Assembly (NCBI RefSeq): GCF_018619185.1
Contig: NZ_JAAXYC010000059.1
Span: 1-34,377, forward strand
Length of the DNA: 34,377 nt
From: Streptomyces sp. McG3
GTDB lineage: Bacteria; Actinomycetota; Actinomycetes; Streptomycetales; Streptomycetaceae
Direction of reading: 5' to 3'
Shown here piece after piece: positions 1 to 9,177 of the stretch. Within the stretch, counting starts at the first letter, position 1. Every line of letters begins with the position of its first letter. A program made the translations under genes and the position numbers. The notes beneath the pieces are model-generated. The model saw nothing but the letters and a program-made list of their open reading frames with translations, made no database searches and was not told the origin of the DNA.

Positions 1-1660
<1,660 letters not shown>

Positions 1661-1794
1661 TGCTCAGTTCCTCACTTGTTCGGCCGGCGGATCCCGCCGC
1701 CGGTCTGTTCCAGGTCTCTGATCCAGGTACGGCGGCCGGTGTGTTCCAGATCGCGGCAGGCGGGGTGTGCGCGGTCCGTCGGGTCGTCGTGCCG

Positions 1795-2766
1795 TCAGCC
1801 GGCGACGTCGGCGGCCCCGTTCCGCGGTGCGGCCGCCGGGCGGCTGCCGGGCGCCAGGACGCGCAGCAGGTTGTCGGACAGGAGGAGTCGTTGGTCGGTG
1901 CGGGAGACCCCGGAGAACACGGTCGGTCCGTGCAGGATTTCGTCGGTCAGGCGTTTCAGCCCGCCGCCCATGCGGCCCAGTGGCCAGTCCGTTCCGAAGA
2001 TGATCTTGTGGTTGATGCCCGCCCGGAAGAGCCGGTTGAGATGCTCCGGCCAGTCCCGGAGGGTCGGGGAACTGGCGAACCCGCCAATGTCCAGGTACAC
2101 GTTGGGCCGGTACGCCGCGAGGTAGCCGCCGGTGTCCGCGTGGGTCAGCCCCGCATGCCCCAGGACGAAGTCGACCTGCGGGAAGTCGCGGGCCGCCCGG
2201 TCGATCCTGATCGGGTCTGCGGGCTCGTAGTCCAGGCTCGCCGCCGTGGGTCCGGTGTGCACGAACACGGGCAGCGACAGGGCCGCGCAGATCTCGTAGT
2301 ACGGGTAGAGATCCGGGTCGGAGGGCGAATAGCCACAGGGCGGATACAGCTTCACCCCGTCCAGGGCGTACTCGTCCACCATCTGCGCGAAGGCCCGCAC
2401 CCCTTCGGGGCCGTACCGCGGATCGACCCCGATGTAAACCCAGAAACGATCGGGGTGGCGCAGGCGGATCTCGTGGTGGAGCCGGGCCGCCTCGGGGGGC
2501 GGCACGGTTCCGGGCATGCGCAGGCTGAAGTCCGGTACCAGCAGCACCGCCCGGGCGATCCCGGCGGCGTCCATCTCGGCGACCAGCCCGTCGGCCAGGT
2601 GGTCCTGGTGCTGGTCGGCGTAGCTGCGGGCGATGCGGACGACCGACGGGGCCGCGCCCCTCGCGGAGAGCTTGCTGTGGACGTTGCCCGCGACGTCTTC
2701 GACGAACGCCTGGGGGATGAAGCGCGTGGATGCCACATGACAGTGGCCGTCGTAGATGGTGGTCAT
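1795..2766 (-). CDS. Amidohydrolase_2 family (ACMSD-like TIM-barrel) hydrolase or decarboxylase, intact active site
   Basis: The 323-residue protein belongs to the metal-dependent amidohydrolase-2 group, which includes ACMS decarboxylase. The metal ligands are visible: the N-terminal H-x-H pair (H8 and H10 in YDGHCH), a histidine in FVHTGP, a histidine in LGHAGLTH, and the late aspartate D260 in FGTDWP. Family members hydrolyse or decarboxylate small acids, amides and lactones; the substrate here is unknown. Its ATG overlaps the TGA of the upstream carrier-protein gene (ATGA at 2763-2766), which implies translational coupling. It is paralogous to the amidohydrolase-like gene at 3008-4090, sharing the segments KLYP.CGYSPSDP and RAARDFPQVDF. 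It could act on an acyl or aminoacyl chain bound to the small carrier protein, but that is inferred from gene order only. Confidence 0.85.
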   Translation of the reverse strand: MTTIYDGHCHVASTRFIPQAFVEDVAGNVHSKLSARGAAPSVVRIARSYADQHQDHLADGLVAEMDAAGIARAVLLVPDFSLRMPGTVPPPEAARLHHEIRLRHPDRFWVYIGVDPRYGPEGVRAFAQMVDEYALDGVKLYPPCGYSPSDPDLYPYYEICAALSLPVFVHTGPTAASLDYEPADPIRIDRAARDFPQVDFVLGHAGLTHADTGGYLAAYRPNVYLDIGGFASSPTLRDWPEHLNRLFRAGINHKIIFGTDWPLGRMGGGLKRLTDEILHGPTVFSGVSRTDQRLLLSDNLLRVLAPGSRPAAAPRNGAADVAG

Positions 2767-3011
2767 CCGACACAGTGCTGGACGATGCCCCGAACGGTGA
2801 CGCCGTCACTGTGGTCGAAGGTGGCGAAGTCGAAGGTCGTGTCGGTCTGTTCCTCCAGGTGGGCGATCAGGCCGACGACCGCCATGGAGTCGAGCAGACC
2901 GGTGTGGCTAAGATTGGTGTCCGCGTCGACGACGGTCTGCGTCTCCCCGCCATTCCAGTCCTCCACCCATGTGATCAGCGACTTTTCCAGTTCCGCGCTG
3001 TCCTGCTTCAT
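2763..3011 (-). CDS. Free-standing acyl/peptidyl carrier protein
   Basis: This 82-residue acidic protein has the carrier-protein signature TGLLDSMAVVGLI. Serine 42 is the expected phosphopantetheine attachment site, followed by a helix rich in hydrophobic residues. I start it at the ATG at 3011-3009, whose first bases overlap the TGA of the upstream amidohydrolase-like gene. Its own TGA overlaps the ATG of the next amidohydrolase. It is therefore locked between the two paralogous amidohydrolase genes by two ATGA overlaps. It is the only carrier protein visible in this cluster, so it is the likely partner of the acyl-AMP ligase at 4087-5589, and possibly of the truncated adenylation domain and the stand-alone condensation domain. 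A longer in-frame reading from 3371 has no support, because it runs antisense through the neighbouring gene. Confidence 0.87.
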   Translation of the reverse strand: MKQDSAELEKSLITWVEDWNGGETQTVVDADTNLSHTGLLDSMAVVGLIAHLEEQTDTTFDFATFDHSDGVTVRGIVQHCVG

Positions 3012-4090
3012 ATCTGGCCACCCCTGTGCGTCGTTGCGCCGTCGTGTGGTTGTGGTGATGTGCGGTGAGGCTCTCCGGAAGCGCTTCCCGTGGACTTCCT
3101 GCGGCCCGTCAGACGCAGGCTGTTGCCGCTCATCAGCAGTCGTCGCTCGGGCTCCCGCAGTCCGGCGACGGCTGGGGAGCCCTGGGCGAACGCGCCGACC
3201 AGGCCGCTGAGCGACTCCGACAGCCGGTACGAGGGCCAGCAGGTACCGAAGAGGATCTTGTGGCAGATTCCCGTGCGGAGGAGCCGGTTCAGGTGCACCT
3301 GCCAGCCGTCCGCGGCCAGGACCGAGTGGAACTGGCTGATGTCCAGGTGCACGTTGGGCCGGTGGGCGCACAGATAGGTCGCCTCGTCGACGTGGGTGAC
3401 CCCGCCGTGCCCCAGGATGAAGTCGACCTGGGGGAAGTCGCGGGCCGCCCGGTCCACCAGGAGCGGACTGCCGTACGAGAAGTCCAGGGGCCCCCAGCCG
3501 GGACCCGTGTGGGTGAGGACCGGCAGTCCGTAGTGCGCGCAGATCTCGAAGTACGGGTCCAGCCGCGGATCACTGGGCGAGTAGCCGCACAGCGGATACA
3601 GCTTCAGCCCGGCGAAGCCGTACTCCGTCACGCACCGTTCGAAGAGGTCGATGCCGTCCTGGCCAGCTCGCGGGTCAACGCCCCAGAAGACGTGGAAGCG
3701 GCCCGGGTGGCGACGGGCGACCCGGTCGTGCCAGGCCGCGAGTTCGGGACGGGACAGACGGCACTGCGCCACCTCGGAGAAGTCCGGGACGACCAGGAAC
3801 GCCTGGTCGACGCCCGCCTCGTCCATCTCGGCGACCAGCTTGTCGGCCTCGTCGTCCTGGTGGAGGGCGAGTATGTGGTCCAAGGTGCGCATGGGTCGCA
3901 TCCGGTGGCCGTACGAGGCCAGCCGGTGCTGGACGTTGGCGGCCTGGTACTCCAAGAAGGCGCGCGGAATGGCCAGTTCGCTGCCGAGCTGTACCTGTGC
4001 GTCGACGACGACGAGCGGCCGGCTGGAGCTCCCGGCCCCCGTACCGTTGCCGGCGGTTGCGGCCGCCGTCGGCCCAGCCGGCTCGCTCAC
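3008..4090 (-). CDS. Amidohydrolase_2 homologue lacking metal ligands (probable pseudoenzyme)
   Basis: The 360-residue protein aligns along its length with the gene at 1795-2766 (shared KLYP.CGYSPSDP, THTGP, RAARDFPQVDFILGH and FGT.WP blocks), but key catalytic residues are replaced. The N-terminal metal-binding H-x-H is Q32-V-Q34 in VVDAQVQLG, and the invariant late aspartate is C284 in FGTCWP. The middle histidines (LTHTGP, LGHGGVTHVDE) remain. The protein also has a glycine- and alanine-rich N-terminal extension and a polar C-terminal tail that the paralogue lacks. It starts at GTG 4090-4088, overlapping the stop of the acyl-AMP ligase gene as GTGA. The bases at 3985-4000 and 3239-3241 read unambiguously, so the substitutions are real in this sequence. 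A structural or regulatory partner of the intact paralogue, or a changed chemistry, are both possible. Confidence 0.85.
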   Translation of the reverse strand: MSEPAGPTAAATAGNGTGAGSSSRPLVVVDAQVQLGSELAIPRAFLEYQAANVQHRLASYGHRMRPMRTLDHILALHQDDEADKLVAEMDEAGVDQAFLVVPDFSEVAQCRLSRPELAAWHDRVARRHPGRFHVFWGVDPRAGQDGIDLFERCVTEYGFAGLKLYPLCGYSPSDPRLDPYFEICAHYGLPVLTHTGPGWGPLDFSYGSPLLVDRAARDFPQVDFILGHGGVTHVDEATYLCAHRPNVHLDISQFHSVLAADGWQVHLNRLLRTGICHKILFGTCWPSYRLSESLSGLVGAFAQGSPAVAGLREPERRLLMSGNSLRLTGRRKSTGSASGEPHRTSPQPHDGATTHRGGQI

Positions 4091-5589
4091 CGGCCCCCCT
4101 CGTCCGCTGCGGGCGCGGCGGAGATCGTGGCGGCGAAGTGCTCCGCCGCACGGGCCCTGCTCAGTTTAAGGTTGCCGGTCAGGAAGGCGGGGTCGGAGCG
4201 CAGCGGCTGCTCGGAGAAGATCATAGACATCACGCGCTGGTGGGCCGGGAGCGACCCGTTGACCTCCTCGACGCGCTTGCGGAGCTGTGCGCGCAGGTCG
4301 GCGTCCGCGGGGTCGGTCGGGGTGATGATCGCGCCGAGCCTGGCCGACTGCGAAGTCGGCACCACGATGATCTCGCTGAGGCCCTCGACGGCGACGAACG
4401 CACTTTCGATCTCGGCGGGGTGCACCTTGCGCCCGCTGCCGAGCACGATGACGTCCTTCTTGCGGCCGATCAGGCTGAGGTACCCGTCCTCGTCCAGCCG
4501 CCCGTAGTCACCGGTCAGGATGGAGCCGTCGGGGCGGAAACAGTCTTCGGGCGCGCCCTCGTCGGTCTCGAAGTAGCCCTGGCTCAGCGGCGCCGGGCGG
4601 TTGATGACCACCTCCCCGTCGTCCAGGAAGATCACCGTTTCCGGGTCGATCAGCTTGCCGACGGAGCCGAGGCGGTAGGCATCCTGGGTGTTCCAGGCGA
4701 CCATGCCGGTCTCTGTCAGCCCGTACGCCTCAAGGAGCCGGACATCCTGGTTCCAGTACCCTTCGAGGGTTTCACGCCGGATCGGCGCCATTCCCGTGAT
4801 CAGGAATCGTATGCGCCCGCCGAGGAAGTCGCCCAGGCTGGTGTCCGCGCTGCTTGAGGCGCTGAGCTGCAGCGCGGTGTCGTAGAAGACGGGCGGGCCG
4901 ATCAGGAAGGTCGGCTGTTCCTTGCGCAGGGCCTGGAAGACGCGCTGGTAGGGGGCGAGCACCAGATCCGCCCCGAGCCACAGGCAGCAGTAGACCGACA
5001 ACCGCTGCTGGTAGTTGGAGAGCGGCAGGAAGATCAGGTGCCGGTCGGCGGTGGTCAGCCGGTAGCTGTCGATGAAGCGGTTAATGACGTAGTTGGTGCC
5101 GCTCGCGGTGATCCGAAGTCCCTTGAGCCGGCCCGACGTGCCCGAGGAGTAGACCAGGCTGTGCACGTCCTCGCGGTCGTACACCTCGGCACTCGGCGGC
5201 GCCACGTTCTCCCTGGGGACGCCGTCTGGCCGGATCACGGTGGGTGCCGTGAGCGGTACAGAGTCGTCCGCGATCAGCAGTGCCAGGCCGTGCCGGGCGA
5301 CGAACTCCGCGGGGTCGGCCACCTCCGTGGAGTCCGGGAACGCCTTGAGCAGGGCGCCGGTGGCCAGTGCCGCGAGGTCCCAGGCCAGCCAGTCGATGCT
5401 GTTGCCCGCCTTGATCCCGATGAGGTGGCCTCGCCGCACGCCCGCGGCGGTCAACTGCCCGGCGCGGTCGGCCGCCAGGGCGTGCAGATCGCTCTGCGTC
5501 ATCTCCCGGCGGCCGCCGGAGACGTCGATCTCCACCACGCGGGCGTCCTTGTGGTCTCCGTACCGGTTTGTGAGGTCGTGCAGGGTCAT
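4087..5589 (-). CDS. AMP-binding acyl-CoA/acyl-ACP ligase (ANL superfamily)
   Basis: This 500-residue adenylate-forming enzyme carries the A3 phosphate loop VYSSGTSGRLKG (about 147-157), A5 EAYGLTET, A7 LTGDYG, A8 GRKKDVIVLGSGRKVHPAEIE and a C-terminal GNLKLSR with the catalytic lysine. It is built like long-chain acyl-CoA synthetases and fatty acyl-AMP ligases rather than NRPS domains. The likely role is to activate a carboxylic acid and load it on CoA or on the nearby carrier protein; the substrate cannot be told from sequence. I chose the ATG at 5589 because GGAG lies five bases before it and family similarity starts there. An in-frame ATG at 5676 would add a low-complexity Ala-Thr stretch encoded by a 9-bp tandem repeat. 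Its stop overlaps the next gene by 4 bp. Confidence 0.85.
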   Translation of the reverse strand: MTLHDLTNRYGDHKDARVVEIDVSGGRREMTQSDLHALAADRAGQLTAAGVRRGHLIGIKAGNSIDWLAWDLAALATGALLKAFPDSTEVADPAEFVARHGLALLIADDSVPLTAPTVIRPDGVPRENVAPPSAEVYDREDVHSLVYSSGTSGRLKGLRITASGTNYVINRFIDSYRLTTADRHLIFLPLSNYQQRLSVYCCLWLGADLVLAPYQRVFQALRKEQPTFLIGPPVFYDTALQLSASSSADTSLGDFLGGRIRFLITGMAPIRRETLEGYWNQDVRLLEAYGLTETGMVAWNTQDAYRLGSVGKLIDPETVIFLDDGEVVINRPAPLSQGYFETDEGAPEDCFRPDGSILTGDYGRLDEDGYLSLIGRKKDVIVLGSGRKVHPAEIESAFVAVEGLSEIIVVPTSQSARLGAIITPTDPADADLRAQLRKRVEEVNGSLPAHQRVMSMIFSEQPLRSDPAFLTGNLKLSRARAAEHFAATISAAPAADEGGR

Positions 5590-5611
5590 GCTCACTCCGG
5601 GTTCGCCTTTC

Positions 5612-5654
5612 GTTGCCGCTGTTGCCGCTGTTGCCGCTGTTGCCGCTGTTGCCG
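5612..5654. repeat. 9-bp tandem repeat (GTTGCCGCT, four full copies plus a partial)
   Basis: Four perfect head-to-tail copies of a 9-base unit at 5612-5647 are followed by a partial fifth copy. They lie between the aminotransferase stop (5698) and the chosen start of the ligase gene (5589), 23 bases upstream of that start. The unit length is a multiple of three, so copy-number change would not alter frame if translation began at the upstream ATG at 5676. It may be a slippage-prone spacer affecting translation of the ligase gene. Confidence 0.9.
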
Positions 5655-5697
5655 TTCGGGGCGTTCGCAGGGCCACCCGCAGGGGGCTGCGCGCGGG

Positions 5698-7407
5698 TCA
5701 CACGGTCTCCCGCGCGGATCCGAGCGCGGACCGCAGCGCCGCGACGCACTCTGCCAGCGCCCGGCCGGCAAGGAAGCCGATGCGGCCGCCGAGCAGATCC
5801 TCGTACGAGCCGCTGTCGGTGTCCCAGGTGACGCACAGGTGCAGGACGCTGCCGCCGTCGGCGGCGGGCGTGACCGTCGCTTCGCGGCAGAGGGTGTGCC
5901 ACAGCCAGCCGGCCTCGGCGCTCAGCCGGACACCTCTGTCGGTGGTCTCCGCACGGTCGGCCCAGACCACGGTGTCCGCCCCGAGCCGTCCGGCGAACTC
6001 CGCGTCGTACCCCTTCGGTCCAGTGCCGGCGGTGGCGAAGGGATCCAGGATGCGGGGCCGGGCGTGCAGGAGTTCCAGCACCTCGTGGGGCGGGTGCGGC
6101 AGCGACACGGTGCGGGTGAGCGGGGACAGTTCGGTGCCGGAGCCGTCGGCACGTCCCTCGCCGACAGCACGCAGATGCGCGTCGACCTCCGCCAGCAGGG
6201 TGTCGAGCACCGACAGGCAGTGGTCGAGCTCGTCCACGCTGATGACCATGGGGGGCTGGACCCGCAGCACCTTCGCGTTGTACAGCGAGTATGTGGACGT
6301 GATGCCCTCTTCCAGCAGCCGTCCCAGGACGAGACCGGCCAGGGCCTGGTCGCGGAATTCCAGCCCGTGCATCATGCCCACACCGCGATGCGCGGCGACC
6401 ACGCCGGGGTGCCGCTCCGCGGCCGCGGCCAGCCGCTGCCCGATCGTCAGCGCGCTTTCCCGTACTTCGTCGAGGAAGAGGGGGTCCGAGGCGATGGCGA
6501 CACTCTCCAGACCGACCCGGCACGACAGCGGGTTGCCGCCCAGACTCGACCCGAACGTCGAGGGCAGTTCCCGCAGCACCTTCCACACCTCCTCGGTGCC
6601 CAGCACCGCCGAGACGGGCAGCACACCGCCACCGAACGCCTTGCCCACACACACCAGGTCGGGGGTGATGCCGGACTGCTCGTAGGCGAAAAAGGTCCCG
6701 CACCGTCCGAAGGCCGTCTGCATCTCGTCGAGGACGAGGAGGGCCCCTGCCTCGGTGCACAGCCTGCGCACCTCTTGCAGGTAATCGGGCGGCGGCACGA
6801 TCACCCCGGCCTCCGCCTGTACAGGTTCCAGCAGAACCGCGCCGACCGAGTCGTCCAGCGCGGCGGCCAGTTCGGCCGTGTCACCGAAGGTCACCTGTTG
6901 GAAGTGCTCCATGAATGGGGCGAGATGCGCGCGGTGTTCGGGGCGGTTGGAGGCACTGAGGGTGGCGAAGGTCTTGCCGTGGAAGCAGCCGCGGGCGCTG
7001 ATGACACCGGGGCGGCCGGTCGCGGCACGGGCCAGTTTCAGCGCGTTGTCGATCGTCTCCCCGCCGCCGTTGGCCATGTACGAGTACGGCAGACGCTGCC
7101 CGGTGAGCTGCGCGAGCCGCTCCGAGAGCCGTATCTGTACGTCCTCGAACATGATCTTGGTGCTGTTGAGCACCCCGGTGTCGAGCTGTTCCCGCACGGC
7201 CGCGACGATCCGCGGATGGGAGTAGCCGAAGGACTGGTTGCCGTACTGGTCGAACATCGCGAGGAACGACCGTCCCTCGTCGTCGCTGACGCGGCTCCCC
7301 TCCCCCCGGTCCTGGACCTTGCAGCCCATGACGAACGCCATCTTGGCGTAGGCGGGGTGGTTGTGTGCCGCCTTCAGTTCAGCCAGCCGCTGGCGTCGAG
7401 TGCGCAT
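5698..7407 (-). CDS. Class III PLP aminotransferase fused to a C-terminal START/SRPBCC-like domain
   Basis: Residues 1 to about 420 form a class III (acetylornithine/4-aminobutyrate type) aminotransferase. GCFHGKTFATLSASN is the substrate and cofactor loop, LVLDEMQTAFGR contains the PLP-pyridine aspartate D227, and VCVGKAFGGGVLP contains the Schiff-base lysine K256. After a short Gly/Asp-rich linker, residues about 430-569 form a second domain (LTRTVSLPHPPHEVLELL through a W-containing beta region to a long C-terminal helix). It looks like the START/SRPBCC (polyketide cyclase/aromatase-like) lipid-binding fold, though this is only a pattern-level match. The usual family length is about 400-450 residues, so the extension is real. 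It probably installs or removes an amino group on an aldehyde or keto acyl substrate, with the extra domain possibly binding the hydrophobic chain. Its start overlaps the end of the upstream GNAT gene by 29 bp. Confidence 0.85.
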   Translation of the reverse strand: MRTRRQRLAELKAAHNHPAYAKMAFVMGCKVQDRGEGSRVSDDEGRSFLAMFDQYGNQSFGYSHPRIVAAVREQLDTGVLNSTKIMFEDVQIRLSERLAQLTGQRLPYSYMANGGGETIDNALKLARAATGRPGVISARGCFHGKTFATLSASNRPEHRAHLAPFMEHFQQVTFGDTAELAAALDDSVGAVLLEPVQAEAGVIVPPPDYLQEVRRLCTEAGALLVLDEMQTAFGRCGTFFAYEQSGITPDLVCVGKAFGGGVLPVSAVLGTEEVWKVLRELPSTFGSSLGGNPLSCRVGLESVAIASDPLFLDEVRESALTIGQRLAAAAERHPGVVAAHRGVGMMHGLEFRDQALAGLVLGRLLEEGITSTYSLYNAKVLRVQPPMVISVDELDHCLSVLDTLLAEVDAHLRAVGEGRADGSGTELSPLTRTVSLPHPPHEVLELLHARPRILDPFATAGTGPKGYDAEFAGRLGADTVVWADRAETTDRGVRLSAEAGWLWHTLCREATVTPAADGGSVLHLCVTWDTDSGSYEDLLGGRIGFLAGRALAECVAALRSALGSARETV

Positions 7408-8044
7408 ATACGGCCCCCTTCGGATCGGCGGACGCGTAGCTGTCGTAGTCGCCGAAGAAGTACTGCAGCACCCGGTTGCCGCGGTGTACGTCGTCGCGCG
7501 CCGCCTGTGCGGCTGCGGACACGTCCAGGGTCGCCACCAGGCTGAGCGGCGCGCCCTGGAAGCGTTCGTCCGTGTACGGCCCGCCGAGCGCCACGAAACC
7601 TATGTCCTGGTAGAAGCTGCGCAGGCCGCCCGAGTCGTCGACGAAGAAGTCGCCGATGATGTGCGTCGCCCCGTGCGCACGGACGCCGTGAACCAGCGCC
7701 TGGCGCATGAGCGCCATGCCGATTTCCTGGTGCCGAAGCTTCGGCAGGGTCATCAGGTGGCCGAACTCCACCAGCCGGTTTCCCGGCCGCAGCAGGGAGA
7801 GGTCGACGGTGTCGTCGCAGGGCAGCCCCGACGGCGTGTCCGGAACGACCTTGACGGTTCCCACCGGCGCGCCGTCGAGGTAGCCAACGATGTATTCGGC
7901 CGTCCCGTCGAAGCGGTCGAAGGTGGCTGCCGTGTCGGCCGTGTCGGCGAGCCGGCCCTGGTCCTGTACGTAAACGGCGTCACGCAGCAGGATCACATCG
8001 GCTCGCTCGCCCTCTGTCCGGGCTATTCGATAAGTGACATCCAC
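7379..8044 (-). CDS. GNAT-fold acyltransferase, FeeM / N-acyl amino acid synthase-like
   Basis: This 221-residue protein resembles the N-acyl amino acid synthase branch of the GNAT superfamily, which uses long-chain acyl-ACP. The segment VEFGHLMTLPKLRHQEIGMALM followed by GATHIIGDFFVDDSGGLRSFYQDIGFVALGGPYTDERFQ is the characteristic acyl-donor-binding and C-terminal part. The start is a GTG at 8044 with AGGGG about eight bases upstream. An in-frame GTG at 8053 is a possible alternative. The desaturase stop lies 20 bases upstream. If FeeM-like, it would join a fatty acyl group from an acyl-ACP to an amine or amino acid, consistent with the desaturase and acyl ligase nearby. The acceptor is unknown, and a general acetyltransferase role is not excluded. 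Confidence 0.7.
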   Translation of the reverse strand: MDVTYRIARTEGERADVILLRDAVYVQDQGRLADTADTAATFDRFDGTAEYIVGYLDGAPVGTVKVVPDTPSGLPCDDTVDLSLLRPGNRLVEFGHLMTLPKLRHQEIGMALMRQALVHGVRAHGATHIIGDFFVDDSGGLRSFYQDIGFVALGGPYTDERFQGAPLSLVATLDVSAAAQAARDDVHRGNRVLQYFFGDYDSYASADPKGAVYAHSTPAAG

Positions 8045-8064
8045 GACCTTCACCCCTTTTGAGA

Positions 8065-9021
8065 TCACTTGCAGAACAGCTTCACGAAGAAGTCGATATA
8101 TCCGCTGTGGAAATAGCGGATGCGGTCTCGGACTTCGGTGTGGAGAGCGGGCAGTCGCTCGATCGGAAGATTCGGCATCAAGTGGTGCTCGACGTGGTAG
8201 TTGTTGCCGTTTGTGAACCACATGGCGATCCGGTTGGAACGTATCGTCCGGGTATTGGCGAACGGGTCCCGATTGAGGGTCTCGCACCGGTAGTGCTCGG
8301 GCAGTTCGATCACCGCGTGCGCCGGAGCGGCGACGAGCAGAAGCGGCAGCAGCCACACCCAGAGGATGACGGCATGGCCCGTCCACCAGGTCAGTGCGCC
8401 CAACCCGGCAATGACAGCCGCCGCAAGAAAATGGTCCCGCCGGATCCTGCGGGACACCAAAGCGTTCTCATCGGGGAAATCCCTGCCCAATAGTGAGCGG
8501 CCGAGATTCGCGACGAAGAACACGTAGTGGTGGGCCATAGAAAAACGAACGGCCCAGTCGAGACCGACAGCCAGTCGCGACCGGTCCCCATTCGCGCCGT
8601 ACTGGTCGCCGTAATCGAAGAACTCACGGTTCATCGGGGTGCCCAGATCGCGGTGGTGGCGCATGTGGGTGGCCCGGTAGGCGGCGAAGGAGATAAGCAT
8701 CGGCAGCCCGAGGACGATGCCGCTGACGGTGTTCGCCCGGCGGCTGCGATAGGCCAGATTGTGCAGCGTCTCGTGCTGGAGCTCCGCGGCGTGCGCGAAC
8801 ATGGCGCCGGTCAGGACCACTCCGACGATCCGGCACCAGAGCACCGGTTGCAGCGCCAGCGCGACGCCCGCCCCGGTGAGGGCGGCGCATAGGGCCAGCT
8901 TGAGGGAGAACACCCAGCCCCGGGGCTCGGTGCGCAGGTGTTTCAGCGTTGTTTTGAGGTCCGCGGCCTCCTGATGCCGGGACGAACGAGGAACCGCCGT
9001 CTCTCCTGCGGACACGTCCAT
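8065..9021 (-). CDS. Membrane fatty acyl desaturase
   Basis: This is a 318-residue integral membrane di-iron desaturase/hydroxylase. The three histidine boxes are clear: HETLH (83-87), HMRHH (119-123) and HVEHH (276-280). They are separated by hydrophobic segments near 45-78, 100-115 and 190-225 that would form the transmembrane hairpins. The start is the ATG at 9021, preceded by a strong GGAGG site; an upstream in-frame ATG at 9051 lacks one. It would introduce a double bond or hydroxyl on a lipid-like chain, drawing electrons from a partner not seen here. Its place between the condensation-domain gene and the GNAT gene suggests it modifies the acyl part of the product. Confidence 0.9.
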   Translation of the reverse strand: MDVSAGETAVPRSSRHQEAADLKTTLKHLRTEPRGWVFSLKLALCAALTGAGVALALQPVLWCRIVGVVLTGAMFAHAAELQHETLHNLAYRSRRANTVSGIVLGLPMLISFAAYRATHMRHHRDLGTPMNREFFDYGDQYGANGDRSRLAVGLDWAVRFSMAHHYVFFVANLGRSLLGRDFPDENALVSRRIRRDHFLAAAVIAGLGALTWWTGHAVILWVWLLPLLLVAAPAHAVIELPEHYRCETLNRDPFANTRTIRSNRIAMWFTNGNNYHVEHHLMPNLPIERLPALHTEVRDRIRYFHSGYIDFFVKLFCK

Positions 9022-9111
9022 GCTGCTGCCTCCTTTCCGATCGCGACGCAAGGTGCGCAGTGCCGACGGCGCTTACGGGCAGGGTGTGTTGGTGGCACCG
9101 CCCTCGACCCG

Positions 9112-9144
9112 ACCCGGCCCGGCCCGGATCCAGCCTGGCCGGGT
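9112..9144. other. GC-rich inverted repeat between the condensation-domain and desaturase genes
   Basis: The 156-bp gap between the condensation-domain gene (ends 9178) and the desaturase start contains ACCCGGCC at 9112-9119 and its exact complement GGCCGGGT at 9137-9144, with a GC-rich loop. In the transcript it would form a hairpin without a clear U-run. It could be an attenuator or an RNA-stability element that separates expression of the first gene from the rest of the operon. Confidence 0.4.
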
Positions 9145-9177
9145 TCGCCGTTCGGCTCTGCTCGGGTTGGTGCCTGG

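Noticed and set aside
2763..3371. 202-residue version of the carrier protein
   Set aside because: The extra 120 residues are an out-of-frame reading of the amidohydrolase-like gene; the ATG at 3011 gives a normal carrier-protein length.
5590..5676. Upstream start of the ligase gene giving an Ala-Thr-rich leader
   Set aside because: The leader is encoded by the 9-bp tandem repeat, has no family counterpart, and the ATG at 5589 has a better ribosome site.
5038..7545. 835-codon plus-strand open frame opposite the ligase and aminotransferase genes
   Set aside because: It is complementary to two well-matched genes, is low in hydrophobic patterning and rich in Arg/Gly/His, and has no recognisable family. 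Long antisense frames are common in GC-rich genomes.
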